Source of the DNA: Sindora glabra
Taxonomy: Eukaryota > Streptophyta > Magnoliopsida > Fabales > Fabaceae
NCBI GenBank assembly: GCA_020226215.1
Contig: CM035233.1
Span: 18,185,701 to 18,249,700, forward strand
DNA: 64,000 bases
Direction: 5' to 3'
The notes beneath the pieces were generated by a model, which did not search any database, was not told the origin of the DNA, and worked only from the letters and a program-made list of their open reading frames with translations. The position numbers and the translations under genes were made by a program. Shown in pieces: positions 25,315-35,744 of the stretch (its first letter is position 1; every line of letters begins with the position of its first letter).

Positions 25315-25559
25315 AAGATACAAAAGAGGAGGATGTAATCAATCCTCTTGATGTTGGACTAAAAATTATTAATTAATCTTTTAGGATGATGGTTACTAAT
25401 GACCAACTTATGGCTAAGACTAAGGCTACTAAGGGTTAACCTTCCTTAAGTGATAATATGACTGTGAATGCCATAGATACTAATTAGTCTAGTGCTATTC
25501 TTGAGGCTCAACATGTTAATATAGATAATACTACAAATTAAATAATAGTCATAGAGTAG

Positions 25560-26062
25560 ATTTTTTTTATATCGAATGCTAATCATATAATGAATATATG
25601 AATGAAGATCTCTTTTTGTCTAAATGAATAGATATTCTATCTTTACATATATAATATTATTATTTATCTTCAAAATATGTGGTCTTTAGTGTGGTATCCT
25701 AATGTAATGATAATATAGTGATCTTTAGGTTAAATGATAACATTTTAGTTAAGTGTTTAAGAATATTACTTAAACAATAACTTATTTGCTCATATCTTTG
25801 AGTTTTAGCACTTTATAATTTGTGACAAATTTATAATAGTTTTTCAAAATGATAAAGTGTTCATTTTATATTAAATTGGTTTTATGTTGATAGGATTTGC
25901 CAAGATAAAAGTTTTTAGTGATTACTGCATATTAGATAAAAATTCCATTGTGTTTTAAGTCCAAAATAGAGGGTCGAAGTTGACTAGTTGCAAATAAGGT
26001 TAGTTGTTTTGATAAGTGATTGGTTCATATCAAGCTGTAGTAATGGCTTTTATGGTCAAATC
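25560..26062. other. Gene-free retroelement-derived spacer
   Basis: AT-rich sequence after the last recognisable piece of the gypsy-type ORF. I see no protein or structural feature until the tandem array starts. Confidence 0.4.
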
Positions 26063-26400
26063 AAAGGCTTGATCAATGTATGTTAAGTTTAACCTCAATA
26101 ATGGTATTTAGGGTTGAATGAAGCTTAATTGATGTAAGTTGAGGCTAGTTATAATGGGGCAACTAGTGAAAATTAGGCCTAATGATGTTTATGGCTTAAT
26201 GAAACTTGATTGACATAAGTTGAAGCTAGCTATAATGGGGCAATTAATAAAAACTAGGCCTAATAGAGTTTAAAGTTGATGAAACTTTATTAACATAAGT
26301 AAAGGCCAACTATAATGAGGTAACTAGTGAAAACTGAGCCTAATGGCATATAAGGCCAAATGAAGCTTGATCGACATAAGTCAAGGTTAGCTATGATGTA
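26063..26400. repeat. 81-bp tandem array, about four units
   Basis: The word GAAGCTT/GAAACTTGATTGACATAAG recurs at 26120, 26201, 26281 and 26362 (spacings 81, 80, 81), with a shorter leading unit at 26063. Each unit contains GCTAGCTATAATGGGGCAACTAG-like and AGGCCTAATG-like words. Units differ by 10-25 percent. Such arrays are common in non-coding parts of large gypsy elements. Confidence 0.9.
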
Positions 26401-26456
26401 TCTTTATTCTAGAATTTAACCTTTAAAAAAGTAGGTAATCAAAATATACTAAAAAA

Positions 26457-26483
26457 TTCTTCTTCTTCTTCTTCTTCTTCTTC
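26457..26483. repeat. (CTT)n microsatellite
   Basis: Nine or so uninterrupted TTC/CTT units. Confidence 0.95.
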
Positions 26484-26519
26484 CCTCTTTTAAGGTATAT
26501 AATTTAACTACTAAAAAAT

Positions 26520-27503
26520 TACTCTATTAATATAACAAAATATTCCCTTAGATGAGATATATTCCATGTTCTTAGCAAAATTTTTCATTATATTATAAAT
26601 AATCTATAAGAACTATTTCCTAAACTTTGAATCAACTTGAATGGTTTTTCCTAGTTAAGTGCTTATTTTCCTTCTTCTTGGTCCTTTTTTTGGTTGTTTA
26701 CTCTTTTTAAGAGCAAATATCTTTCTTGAAATTTTGTTGGTCTTACCATTTTGTTATGGTACCTAGCTATTCTTTGTTTGCAAGCAAATGATCTCACAAA
26801 GCCTATTTCTCGATCTTTATCAAGCAAGTGAAGACCTTCTTTCAACATTTCCTTTTTGTGAAAACTAATTGGTTCTTTCACTTGGTTCTTCTATTTCTAC
26901 TAGAATGAGAGTTTTATGTCCATATTTGAGATGTAAAAGAGTTTCATTTTTGGATTTTTAAGAGTTTATTTTGTAAGACCATAGAACACTTGGTAGCTCA
27001 TCAATTTATTTATTTATTAATGCCTCTAATCTTTTCTTCAGGCCTTTTAGTATAGTTTGACTTACTAATTTCACATGACCATTGCATTAAGGGTGTTCTA
27101 CTAATCTTTGGTTAATTTTTAGATATTTATGAAACTTTTTAAAGGATTTACATGTGAACTGGGCACCAATATCAGTAATTATCACCCTAGGAATGCTAAA
27201 TTTACAATAACATTTTTTTCATATAAACTTCCGTATAATTTTAGCAATGATTATGGCAAATGGTTTTGTTTCCATCCATTTGGTAAAATAGCCTACAATT
27301 ACTGTTAGGAATTTAAGTTGCAATGTTGTCATAGATGATGGACCCAAAAAGTTAACCCTTATTGAACAAAAAACCACAGTGAAACTATTATTTTCTTATC
27401 AGTCACTAGTAGATAAGGGATATTTGCATTTAGTTGACACTTTTCACACTTTTTAACTAGTTCCATAGTATCTTTTTTCATTATTGGAAAAAAATGCATT
27501 GAC
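26520..27503 (-). pseudogene. Gypsy integrase, core and C-terminal part
   Basis: On the - strand the zinc-region end (KKDTMELVKKCEKCQ, near 27460) leads into the catalytic core: VGYFTKW (Asp of the usual VDYFTKW is Gly), ITDIGAQF (second Asp kept) and NGHVK (Glu of NGQVE is Lys). The C-terminal domain follows with ARYHNKMVRPTKFQ (near 26750) and ends WNISHLREY near 26540. Only one of the three DDE residues remains and there are frameshifts, so it is inactive. The wording matches the Tat/Athila-type branch of Ty3/gypsy. The zinc region continues at 29981 after a nested LTR. Confidence 0.85.
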
Positions 27504-27508
27504 CTAAT

Positions 27509-29975
27509 TGTAGACCTTAACAACCCACACCTAAGAGGGGGTGAATGAGGTATTCTTAAAACTTTTACCATTTTTGAAATTTCCTTTAGAAAATCTTTAA
27601 TTTTGGGAAGTCATAAGAATGATTTTGATTCAAACACTTCCAAGAAAATTTTATGAAGATATTTGTTGCACTCGAGATATAATAATTCAAGGAATTAGTG
27701 CAAACTAACTTATTCCACTATGCACAAATAAATCATTAAGAAATCAATCTAAGATAATTTAATAGAGAAGTTTGCACATAATATATAACAATTCAATTTA
27801 CTTATGCAAAGCAACTCACTCAATTATATGTAGATAAGAATCAAGAAGTTAATGCATAAATTGATTTCTTTTTCAACTATTGAAACAATAAAAGTAACAT
27901 TGAAGCACAATTCATTTAACAAGTTCATCAATTATGCATAAACAAAATAATCAAGAAGCATATGTGTGGATATACACTCCTTTCAAGCATTCAATCATTC
28001 AAGCATCAACATAAGTATTTAAGCATAATATATTCAACAAATGATAGTAGCAAAATAGAGCAAGTGATTAAGAAAAATAGAGTGTAGTGCACAAACAATA
28101 AAGAGTAAGGGTAGAGAAATCAAATACAAAGATTTATAGTAGTTCCTCCCTTTGATATCCTCACCAAGGTGTGCATCTACTCTTCAAGTTTGTGTATTAA
28201 TTCACTATCCTTTCAAGTTTTAATTAACACTTAAAGAAGTCTTACAATCCTCTTGCTCTTCCTTGAGAAAATCTTCCTCTTAGAAGGGATACCTCACCCT
28301 CTCTAGGATTTTCTAAGGGATACTTCACCCTTTACAAGTTTTTCCAAGGGATACTTCACCCTTTATAATTAAGAAATGATAGAAGATGAATATCAATTCA
28401 TACAAGCTCTCTTAAAGAGTTGATGAAACAAATAAAGCACTTGGAATGGAAGAATTTCGTAAATTAGAGCTCAAACCATTATTTGATGAAAGAATGTATA
28501 AAATAATGTTAAGAATTGAAATTTAGGCTTTCTCTTAGTTGTATTTGATGTTTTTAGCTTATATAGGAAGCCCATGAAGTATTATACCTATTTAGAGTTA
28601 TTAGAAATGAAAACTAGCCATCACTATGCTAGAATAGTTGAAATCAATTGGTGAATCGATTCATGATGTACAAGGTGCTCTTTGTATGCCTAGAATTGAT
28701 TTATGAATCAATTCACTTAGATAAAATTGTAGACTCAACTTTAAAAGGTCATAACTTCTTTATTTTAAATTCATTTTAAGCAAATGACCTATTTTTAGAA
28801 AGCTAATTGAGTCTAATTTCAAATGAGACTAGCTTCATACTCATATATAATGTCATTTTTGAGATATATGTAAAATAATGAGCAAAGGTTAGAAATAGTG
28901 AATTTGTAAAAATCTAATTTTGAGACTTAGATTATATAAATCATAACTCTTTCATATCTTAATAATTTTGAGAAAATGACCTATCATAAAAATATCTTTG
29001 TCTATATTTTCACATAAAAATAATTTCATGCTTATATCATTTGTAATTTTCACGATATGATCAAAACAATAAGAACAAGTTAGAAAAGGCTAGAATGCAG
29101 AAAATTGATTTCTAGATTCAACTTGAAATGATCATAAATCTTTTATATATTTATCATTTTAAGCAAATAATATGTCTATGGAAAGCTCTTTGAGTCTATG
29201 TTTATATGGAAAATGTTTGACAATAAAATCATAATTATTTTATGAGATATAATTAAAAGAATGAACAAAAGTCAAAATTAAAAACATTAAAACCTTATAT
29301 CTTATTGGTTTTTGAAATGTCCTCATAGGCTATCTTGTAAAAACATGATTGCGGGTTATCCTTTTAAAATATTTTAATCAAACTAAGAGTATGAAAACAT
29401 GTTTAAGCTCTATATCATGAAATACTTTATTTTACAAGGAAGTCCAAGCCTTAAGATGAAAAACTATGCCAATCAAGTCCTTAGATTTTTCTTGATGCTT
29501 CCAAACTTTTAAATACTTTGATCTTCTTATCATTCAATCCTTGGAACATATCTTCTTTCTTGCATTTCTTCCTTGTTAACTCTTGAGTTAAGCATGACAA
29601 GATTTTCCATTTCTTTGTTTTAATGCTTACTTTTCTTCATCTAGGACTTTTCTATATAACAAACATAAACTTTGCAAACCATATGGTTAGTCTAATCTAC
29701 TATATCAAGATATTGATGCATGATTCTCATATAAAATAAATTAGCATAAGAACATGCATAATCATATATATATCTTGATCAATTACATGCTTAATGATAG
29801 TTGTATAAAGATATAACATTCTTTTAGTATATAATCAAGCATATGCATCAACCATAACATAGTATGTCTATTAAGGCTTATATAATATATACTACTTTGG
29901 CACAAGACATACAATATTATTATAATATTCATTTGTTATCATCAAAACTCATCATATGAAGCCTTAGGGCTATCA
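27509..29975 (-). mobile_element. Solo LTR in the gypsy integrase, 2.47 kb, perfect target duplication
   Basis: The segment starts TGTAGACC and ends GGGCTATCA and is flanked by CTAAT on both sides (27504-27508 and 29976-29980). Without it the integrase zinc-region reading runs on in one frame from 30080 to 27400. Its right part contains, on the - strand, TTTTGATGATAACAAATG, a phrase typical of SIRE/Maximus-type copia LTRs; the left end has AAGAGGGGGTGAATGAGG, also familiar from that group. No coding sequence is inside, so it is a solo LTR rather than a full element. Confidence 0.88.
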
Positions 29976-30150
29976 CTAATAGCATTTTGAGCTAAAGAAG
30001 ACCTTGCAATATGACTACCACAAATCCCCTCATAGATCTCCCTAAGGGCATAGTTCATTTCATTTAGGTGTAAACATCTTAAAACAGGCAATGAAAATCC
30101 TCTTTATATAATCTCCAAAGATAGTAACAATGTTAGATTTCTCTCTCTTT
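29976..30150 (-). pseudogene. Gypsy integrase, N-terminal zinc region
   Basis: Reading the - strand from about 30080: LREIYEGICGSH, then ARSSLAQNAI, up to the LTR junction. This is the LREIHEG-CGNH-GARSLA pattern before the zinc finger in gypsy integrases. It is the other half of the unit at 26520-27503. Confidence 0.8.
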
Positions 30151-30655
30151 AATGTACTTACAAGATAGAAGAAAAAAGTGGAGTTAAGCTCTCAAAGGAG
30201 ACTCCAATGTCCAAGTTAGTAGTATGTAGTAAGAAAGAATAACATGCCTAGTAATGAAGGTAGTATATGCTTTATATGGGAGTTCTTTAAATAGGATGGT
30301 TGGAAAATGGTTACCAAATAATTAGACAATTATTAGATAATTATTGTTATAATCTCAAAATTTTAAGTGTTTAACATTAACCTTCCTTTAAGTTGTTTAA
30401 TGAGGCTTAAGCTAATGTTTGTAGAAGTTAACTATAATCTAGCCCACAACATTCACCTATGAATTAGTAAAACTATTACCCAAATTTGATAATCTGACAC
30501 CAAATTCTGATAATTTGAATTATTTAAACACCAAAGTGAAAAGTCTGAATCCTAGTCTGATCTAAAAATTTGAACCTTCAATCTAATGATTTGAAAATAT
30601 GAATCCTAATATGATGATTTGAAGTATTAAACCCCAAATTGATCTAAAAATTTGA
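30151..30655. other. Unassigned insertion between RNase H and integrase
   Basis: The pol reading is lost here. The right part (30480-30655) is a loose repeat of short words (GATAATTTGAA, TGATCTAAAAATTTGAAC at 30561 and 30634, GATGATTTGAA), spaced irregularly. No coding match. It probably inserted or arose after the element died; no clear ends are seen. Confidence 0.45.
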
Positions 30656-31100
30656 ACCCTTGACACTTTTAATATATAGTATTAAAAAGGGAACCTTTGT
30701 CTCATAAGTACTATTTATTTCTCTCACCATTAGTTGAGAGTCATTTTTCACTAAAATTACTTTTTCTTCTATTTCTTTTGCTTGTTTTAAGCCTACAATT
30801 AGTGCTTCATATTCTACTTGATTGTTAATCATTTGAAAGTTAAACTTCAAAGCATATTCAATGGTCACTTCATCAAGTCTTTTTAACATGATCCTTATTT
30901 CACTAGCATTTTTGTTTAATGATCCATCAATATAGTGTCCAAACAAAAGGTTAGTTTTTTTATTTTATTACTTCTTTAAGTTTGTTTATATTAACTATAA
31001 AATTTGCTAAGACGTGAGCCTTTACAGCCTTTTTAGATTCAATGATAATATTATGCTTAATTAGCTTAATAAACCATGCTACTAATCAACTAGTTATATC
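30656..31100 (-). pseudogene. Gypsy RNase H
   Basis: On the - strand the connection block KPDIT then SKKAVKAHVLANFIV (31090-30990; the usual pattern is KAQALADFI) is followed by GHYIDGSLN, IEYALKFNFQMINNQVEYEA, LKQAKE, VILVKNDSQLMVREINSTYE. The acidic residues of the active site are visible in YIDGS, VEYEAL and KNDSQL. The ALADF-type connection is typical of the Tat lineage. This is the best preserved pol domain. It would degrade the RNA strand of RNA-DNA hybrids. It ends in the insertion at 30655. Confidence 0.88.
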
Positions 31101-32440
31101 TGGTTTTTACAAAATTTGCTTTATTAGTTAGTTAGTCTTAACTATGATTTTAATCTTCAAGAATTTGTAATTAGCTCAAAGGAAAGCTTTTCAATTTTCT
31201 GATACCAAAGCTCTGCATTGTGGTGTACTTCCCTCATGTTTCTTTGATCAAGATTGTATTGACTACTTCATCAATTTTAACTAAATATAAGTAAAGCTAT
31301 TTTCTTTGATTAGGTTTAGATAAAATAGGCAAGAAAGCTAAGAATTTGTTTAGATTTATGAATGTATAAGCCTTATCCCATTTAAACTCTTTCCACATTT
31401 TTAAGTTCTTGTAGAATAGTAAGCATTTTTTATCTAACCTTACGGGGAGTCAATTTTCATTAAATAATTTCACTAAGGACAACATATATTAAATATAACA
31501 ATATTTAAGGATGCATTGAATGTTTATCATGGCAAGAGTCTCATGAGAGTGGCAATTTATCCATCCAACCTTTGGATTTTTTTCAAGTCTATAGGGCTTT
31601 CAATTTCCAAAATTGCTTAACATTTAATAGGGTTAACCTCTATCACTTTCTTGATTAGCATAAAATTAAGAAATTTGCTAGTAGTGACATTGAAGCCATA
31701 TTTTATTAGGTTAAGCCTCATATTCCAAACATTTTAGTCCTTAAATACCTTATTCATCATTCTTTAGTAGGTTACTCAAGTGTTCTTTGACCCAAAAGGC
31801 ATGGCTTTATAATAATAACCTTCATCTATTATGAAAGTAGTTTTATCTTAATCTTGTAGCCACACAAGGTTTTGGTTGTACCTGGAAAAGTATCCCTAAC
31901 AAACTTAAAGACTTTATTAATAAGCTGGCCTATATTTGGCAGTGGGTATGAGTCTTTTAAATAAGCTTTATTTAGGTTAGTAAAATTCACACACATTCTC
32001 CAAGATCCATTAGCATTTTTTACCATGATTACATTAGATAGCTAAGTGGTATAATGAATCTCCCTTACAAACCTTACTTTTTATAGCTTAACAGCTTCTA
32101 TTTTTATTGTAATCGTTCTATTAGGCCCAAGTTTTTCTTTCTTTTGTTGGGCTAGCTTATTAGAAAGGTTAATGTCTAACTTATGGAAGGTTACTTCTAG
32201 ATTGATTCTTGGCATGTCTGCATTAAACCATATGAACATTTCAATGTTGCTTTTCAAGAGCTTTAGTAACTTGGCTCTAAATTTTGTTAATAAGTTTTTA
32301 CTAATTGTTATTGTTCAATCATCCTCTGAACCAAAGACTTTCATTTCTTTAATGTTGGACGAAGTTTTAGGTCTTTTCTCTGCCTTTTTCCATAGGATTG
32401 AAGGATTCCATAGTTATCAATTTGGATTCTCAATCACATA
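31101..32440 (-). pseudogene. Gypsy protease-RT linker and reverse transcriptase
   Basis: The - strand begins with a linker (NIEMFIWFNADMPRIN near 32230) and LAQQKKEKLGP (32150), then REIHYTT and VIMVKNANGSWRMCVNFTNLN (32020), the standard RT entry. KDSYPLP, a frameshifted middle, YKAMPFGSKN (31800), then NMRLNLIKYGF, SKFLNFML and VNPIKC follow, and the thumb LYLYLV near 31290. The YxDD active-site segment is missing: the reading passes from KVFKD straight to NVWNMRLN near 31738, a loss of about 35 codons. So it is inactive by deletion as well as stops. The upstream junction with LTR sequence at 32440-32450 shows that gag and protease were lost. Confidence 0.88.
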
Positions 32441-32739
32441 ATTTTAAGGGGGTTAAATGATAAATAATCATTATTGAGCTAGACTAAGTTTAAAGGGCTT
32501 GGATTGATTAGCCCATATGCCTACCTTGAAACTAGCCCATCATGAGATTTGCTAATCTTAGCATAATCATAAATGTGATCGGATAGATTGTGGAAACCAT
32601 ACTAGGCTCATTGGATGGTGTCAAAGAAAATTATTACAATTGGATAGGAGTTATTACCTCCATTAATCTTATGATATAACCACTATACCTTATGTAAGAT
32701 AATCACTATAAATATTAGTCACCTATTTAGGTAAGTTTT
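32441..32739 (-). mobile_element. Inverted copy of gypsy LTR, inner piece
   Basis: Read on the - strand this matches 20560-20870: AGTGATTATCTTACATAAGG, AATTGTAATAATT, TTTGACACCATCCA, TTATGATTATGCTAAGATTAG, AGGTAGGCATATGGGC. It abuts the RT linker at 32440, so the element half on this strand consists of part of an LTR joined directly to pol. Confidence 0.75.
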
Positions 32740-33294
32740 TGTCACGACCTACCTGGCCATGACTGACATAGATCTTATTATTAGTTTTCAAAAGCCTATT
32801 TAATCCTACTTTGGCATCATCATATAATTACTAAATAAAATAACTTGGTTTAATTTAAACCTTTCATTTCACAAATAAAAGGTATATTTACATCAAAGTT
32901 ATACTATTATATAGATAAAATATCTACAAGTATCTATAGAACCTTTTGTCCACTTCTAACTAGCTTCCTATTTAAATTATGGCTACTTAGTACATTTATC
33001 AGGATAGACTCTACTCTTGAATAGCTAGTGGTAGCTATAAAGTTTGAATTAAAGCATTTAAAAAAAAGAAAACAATGAAAGTACGTCTTAATAAGTAGAT
33101 AATTTACTCAATTATACCTTTTCATAATTAACATTGCAAATATTTATCTCATACTACACACCAAACAATGTAACACTTCATATTATCAATAAATGCATAA
33201 TATTACCTATATCATAATTCAATTCCACATAAATCAAATAATAAATAGCCATGCCTCCTAATCCTCCTTATCCATTCATAAACCTAACTTTATC

Positions 33295-33760
33295 TTTCTA
33301 GTGTTGATAATTCAATTTCACCATTTTATTTTTCAACACTGTATCTCATCATCATACTTCTATTTTAATCATGATTCAGCATTTTATTAACTCATTTATC
33401 ACTCAATCTTCATTTATTATTCGGCCATTCATTCACACCTTATCATTCTTATTCTTTCCAAACATTATAATTATATGACACTAACAATATCATTCATAGT
33501 TTTAAATCAAACCAAACTTTTTTGCCCAAGTCCAATGTTGATAATTCAATTTCGCCATTTAGTCTTTTTAACATTGTATGTCATCATCATACTTCTATTT
33601 TCATCACAATTTAGCATTTTGTCAACTCATTCATCACTCCATCACCATTTATTATTCGACCATTCATTCACACCTTGTCATTTTTATTCCTTCAAACATT
33701 ATAATCATATGAAACTAACAATATCATTCATACTTTTAAATCAAACCATTTAGTTACACA
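33295..33760. repeat. About 235-bp direct duplication within the solo LTR
   Basis: GTGTTGATAATTCAATTTCACCATTT (near 33302) recurs as ATGTTGATAATTCAATTTCGCC (near 33535), and CGGCCATTCATTCACACCTTATC (33422) recurs as CGACCATTCATTCACACCTTGTC (33657). ATTCATAGTTTTAAATCAAACC (33492) recurs at 33727. The offset is about 235 bp with little divergence. Confidence 0.85.
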
Positions 33761-33829
33761 AGAAATTAAGTTAAAATTCACTACATTTATGATACCTTAG
33801 TGTATTATTTTTGTAATTCAAATTAATGT

Positions 33830-34060
33830 AAGGATACTTAAGTATGGCTTCCTAAAATAGAGCTATACTTAAGTAATATACTCAAGTATTCAAAAGCAAA
33901 GCTATTAGAACAATACTAGTATTAGAGTATGGTACTTGGATACAAGGCTCTAAAATAACAAAGCTAGTATTTGAGTATCACAATTGGATACTTGAAGGCA
34001 ATATGCAAAGACTTTTAGGTGCTTAAGTGCTAGCATTTTCTAGGTAGTACTCAAGTACTA
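33830..34060. repeat. TACTTAAGTA phrase cluster, third copy
   Basis: It includes the perfect 12-base palindrome ATACTTAAGTAT at 33835-33846 and several variants (ATACTCAAGTAT, TACTCAAGTACTAG). It is at the same relative place as the clusters at 960-1200 and 9215-9425 in the sister LTRs. Confidence 0.75.
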
Positions 34061-34921
34061 GTTCTAGAATTTTTAGAAATTAATTCAAAGGTGTAGAAAA
34101 CCTAGCTAAATCATTTCTAACCCATAATCCAACAACATAACTTCATTAAACAATATTCTTCATAGTTATTGGTAGTATGTTTAACTCAAGCAACACAATT
34201 TTAGTATAAGAATTTCATTCTAACTTAATTCATCAAGGAGCTTAATTCATCAAGGAATTCAAGAATCAATCATTTGTCATGTTTAAATTTAATAATTTTA
34301 TAAACTTTCAAGATAAGTAGATTATCTACTTACTTTTAATGTGTTGTAGGAGATTATATGAACTCAAAAGATGTTATTCTTAACCTAGACAAGGTCAAAT
34401 CAAGGAAAATTAACCCATCTACCTTGAATCCTTAATTTTTATCTCAAAAATCCAAAGATTTAATCATCAAAATTCATACTAAAAGAAGTTGCTTTATTTT
34501 CCTAAAAATTGATGATAATTCCTTGAAGTGCAACTTTGGTTCTTGCCAAACAAATCTTAGAGTTGAATTGGAGAATTTGGAAGAGATGAAGGTGGGAAAG
34601 AGTTAGTTCCTTTTGCTAGAGAAAATGGGAAAGTATTTAGGTTCTTTGTATGCACTAGGAGTAATATAATAATCTTGTTAGATTAGTAGGGGAATCTTTA
34701 GAAAACATGTGCCTAAATCTCCTTCACATACCTTCTTTCAATTATAATTTCATATAACCTTTCATTAATCTAATTTTACTTATTTTCTTATTAAAATCCC
34801 ATTTTCTAGTTTTAAATATCTATCCTATTCTTATCCTCAATATTCTTTTAATTATTGACATGTGTGCAAATTTATTGAATAAATAATTAAAAGAAAATTC
34901 TACAAATTTATGGGTGTAATA

Positions 34922-35180
34922 GTTTCCTAACTCACTTTTTCACTTACTTTCTTTTTTGTTTTCTGTTCTTATTAACTTAAGTTTTAGAGGGCCATAATGG
35001 GACTATAATCCTATTATTAGCTAACTTGTAGGTGTTGAGTAGCTCTCTTCTATTGCTCTCTACTATCTTCAACCTTGTAACAACCTTTCTTGTAATGTAT
35101 AACTAATAGATGAAGTGATTTATGGGAGACATTAGATCATAACATCTAGTTGGTAGGTTGTTATGCCTAGTCACCATAAT
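34922..35180 (-). mobile_element. Inverted copy of gypsy LTR, outer piece
   Basis: On the - strand it matches 20310-20540: TTATACATTACAAGAAAGG, the AGAG-rich run, CAACACTT/CTCAACACC and AACTTAAGTTAATAAGA. Together with 32441-32739 it makes one LTR fragment interrupted by the younger solo LTR. The outer edge near 35180 is uncertain. Confidence 0.65.
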
Positions 35181-35744
35181 AAGTTATGCTTTGGATTTTG
35201 AGTCAAGCAAATGGATAAGATATGATGAATATGGATAAAGTCAAAGGAGAATGGATTATTATTAACTTATTTATCCATTTATAATCCAATATAAAATTTT
35301 AAATGAATCACAGATGATCTAAGATCTTTAGATATATGATTAACTTAATACATTTATTTATCAAATTATTATGATTTTATTTCTTATTCTTGTTGCCAAT
35401 ATTATTTTTGTACCACTTTATTGTATTTACCATCTCCATTTTAAAATAAAATTATGCTATTAAAAATTTTAAATTAAATTTTTATTCTTTTTTGAAATTC
35501 TAATTTTTCTTTGTCTTTTGTGACATAAATAACAAATTTTTAATATTATGTTTGTTAAAATAAAAATTCATAAAATTAAGCTAAATATTTTAACATGGGC
35601 TTATATTAAAGAAAATTTATTTAATTCAAATCAACATTATAATAAAATAAAAAATATTTAAAATAATAAAAATTTATTTTTTTTTATTTTTTTATTGATT
35701 AATTAAGAATTTACCTATTAAATCATATCTAAATATATTACAAT
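35181..35744. other. AT-rich spacer, no gene seen
   Basis: Dominated by A and T runs. I see no element ends or coding frames. Confidence 0.45.

Larger units (their letters stand above)
21650..25560 (+). pseudogene. Decayed gypsy-type ORF with coiled-coil tail
   Basis: A chain of frames with many stops runs from about 21690 (HIPLILKHSIYFE-like start, KKVTKDQAINFGE) to about 25560. A block around 22560-22950 (SARKGRQIFYGLNSS, then FKVYVLLNVH) resembles the W/F-rich middle of plant 'putative gypsy-type transposon' proteins (Transposase_28-like). A Lys/Glu-rich basic stretch follows near 23560. The longest clean piece, 23967-24191, reads FEKINKVHLNHFFTQN then Lys/Glu-rich helical sequence likely to be coiled coil. 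A 280-bp duplication and a MITE interrupt it. Family naming is by residue pattern and memory, so moderate. Confidence 0.45.
32740..34921 (-). mobile_element. Solo LTR, family A, 2.18 kb, nested in gypsy LTR
   Basis: It starts TGTCACGACC and ends GGGTGTAATA (a decayed form of GGTGTTACA). Flanks are GTTTT (32735-32739) and GTTTC (34922-34926). It splits the inverted gypsy LTR: 32739 and 34922 are contiguous in the + strand half at 20540. It contains a 33475/33660 direct repeat (CATTTATTATTCG-CCATTCATTCACACCTT) and the TACTTAAGTA phrase cluster at 33830-34060. There is no coding sequence. Confidence 0.85.

Noticed and set aside
26063..26400. Possible CRISPR-like array
   Set aside because: Units are contiguous and diverge throughout, with no constant repeat and variable spacer division; the genome is a plant's.
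32172..32441. 89-codon + strand open frame
   Set aside because: It is the antisense of the gypsy protease-RT linker, which has recognisable protein blocks on the - strand.
33475..33753. 92-codon open frame in the solo LTR
   Set aside because: It runs over the internal 235-bp duplication and is rich in Ile, Leu, His and Ser from AT/TC-rich sequence; no protein family is suggested.
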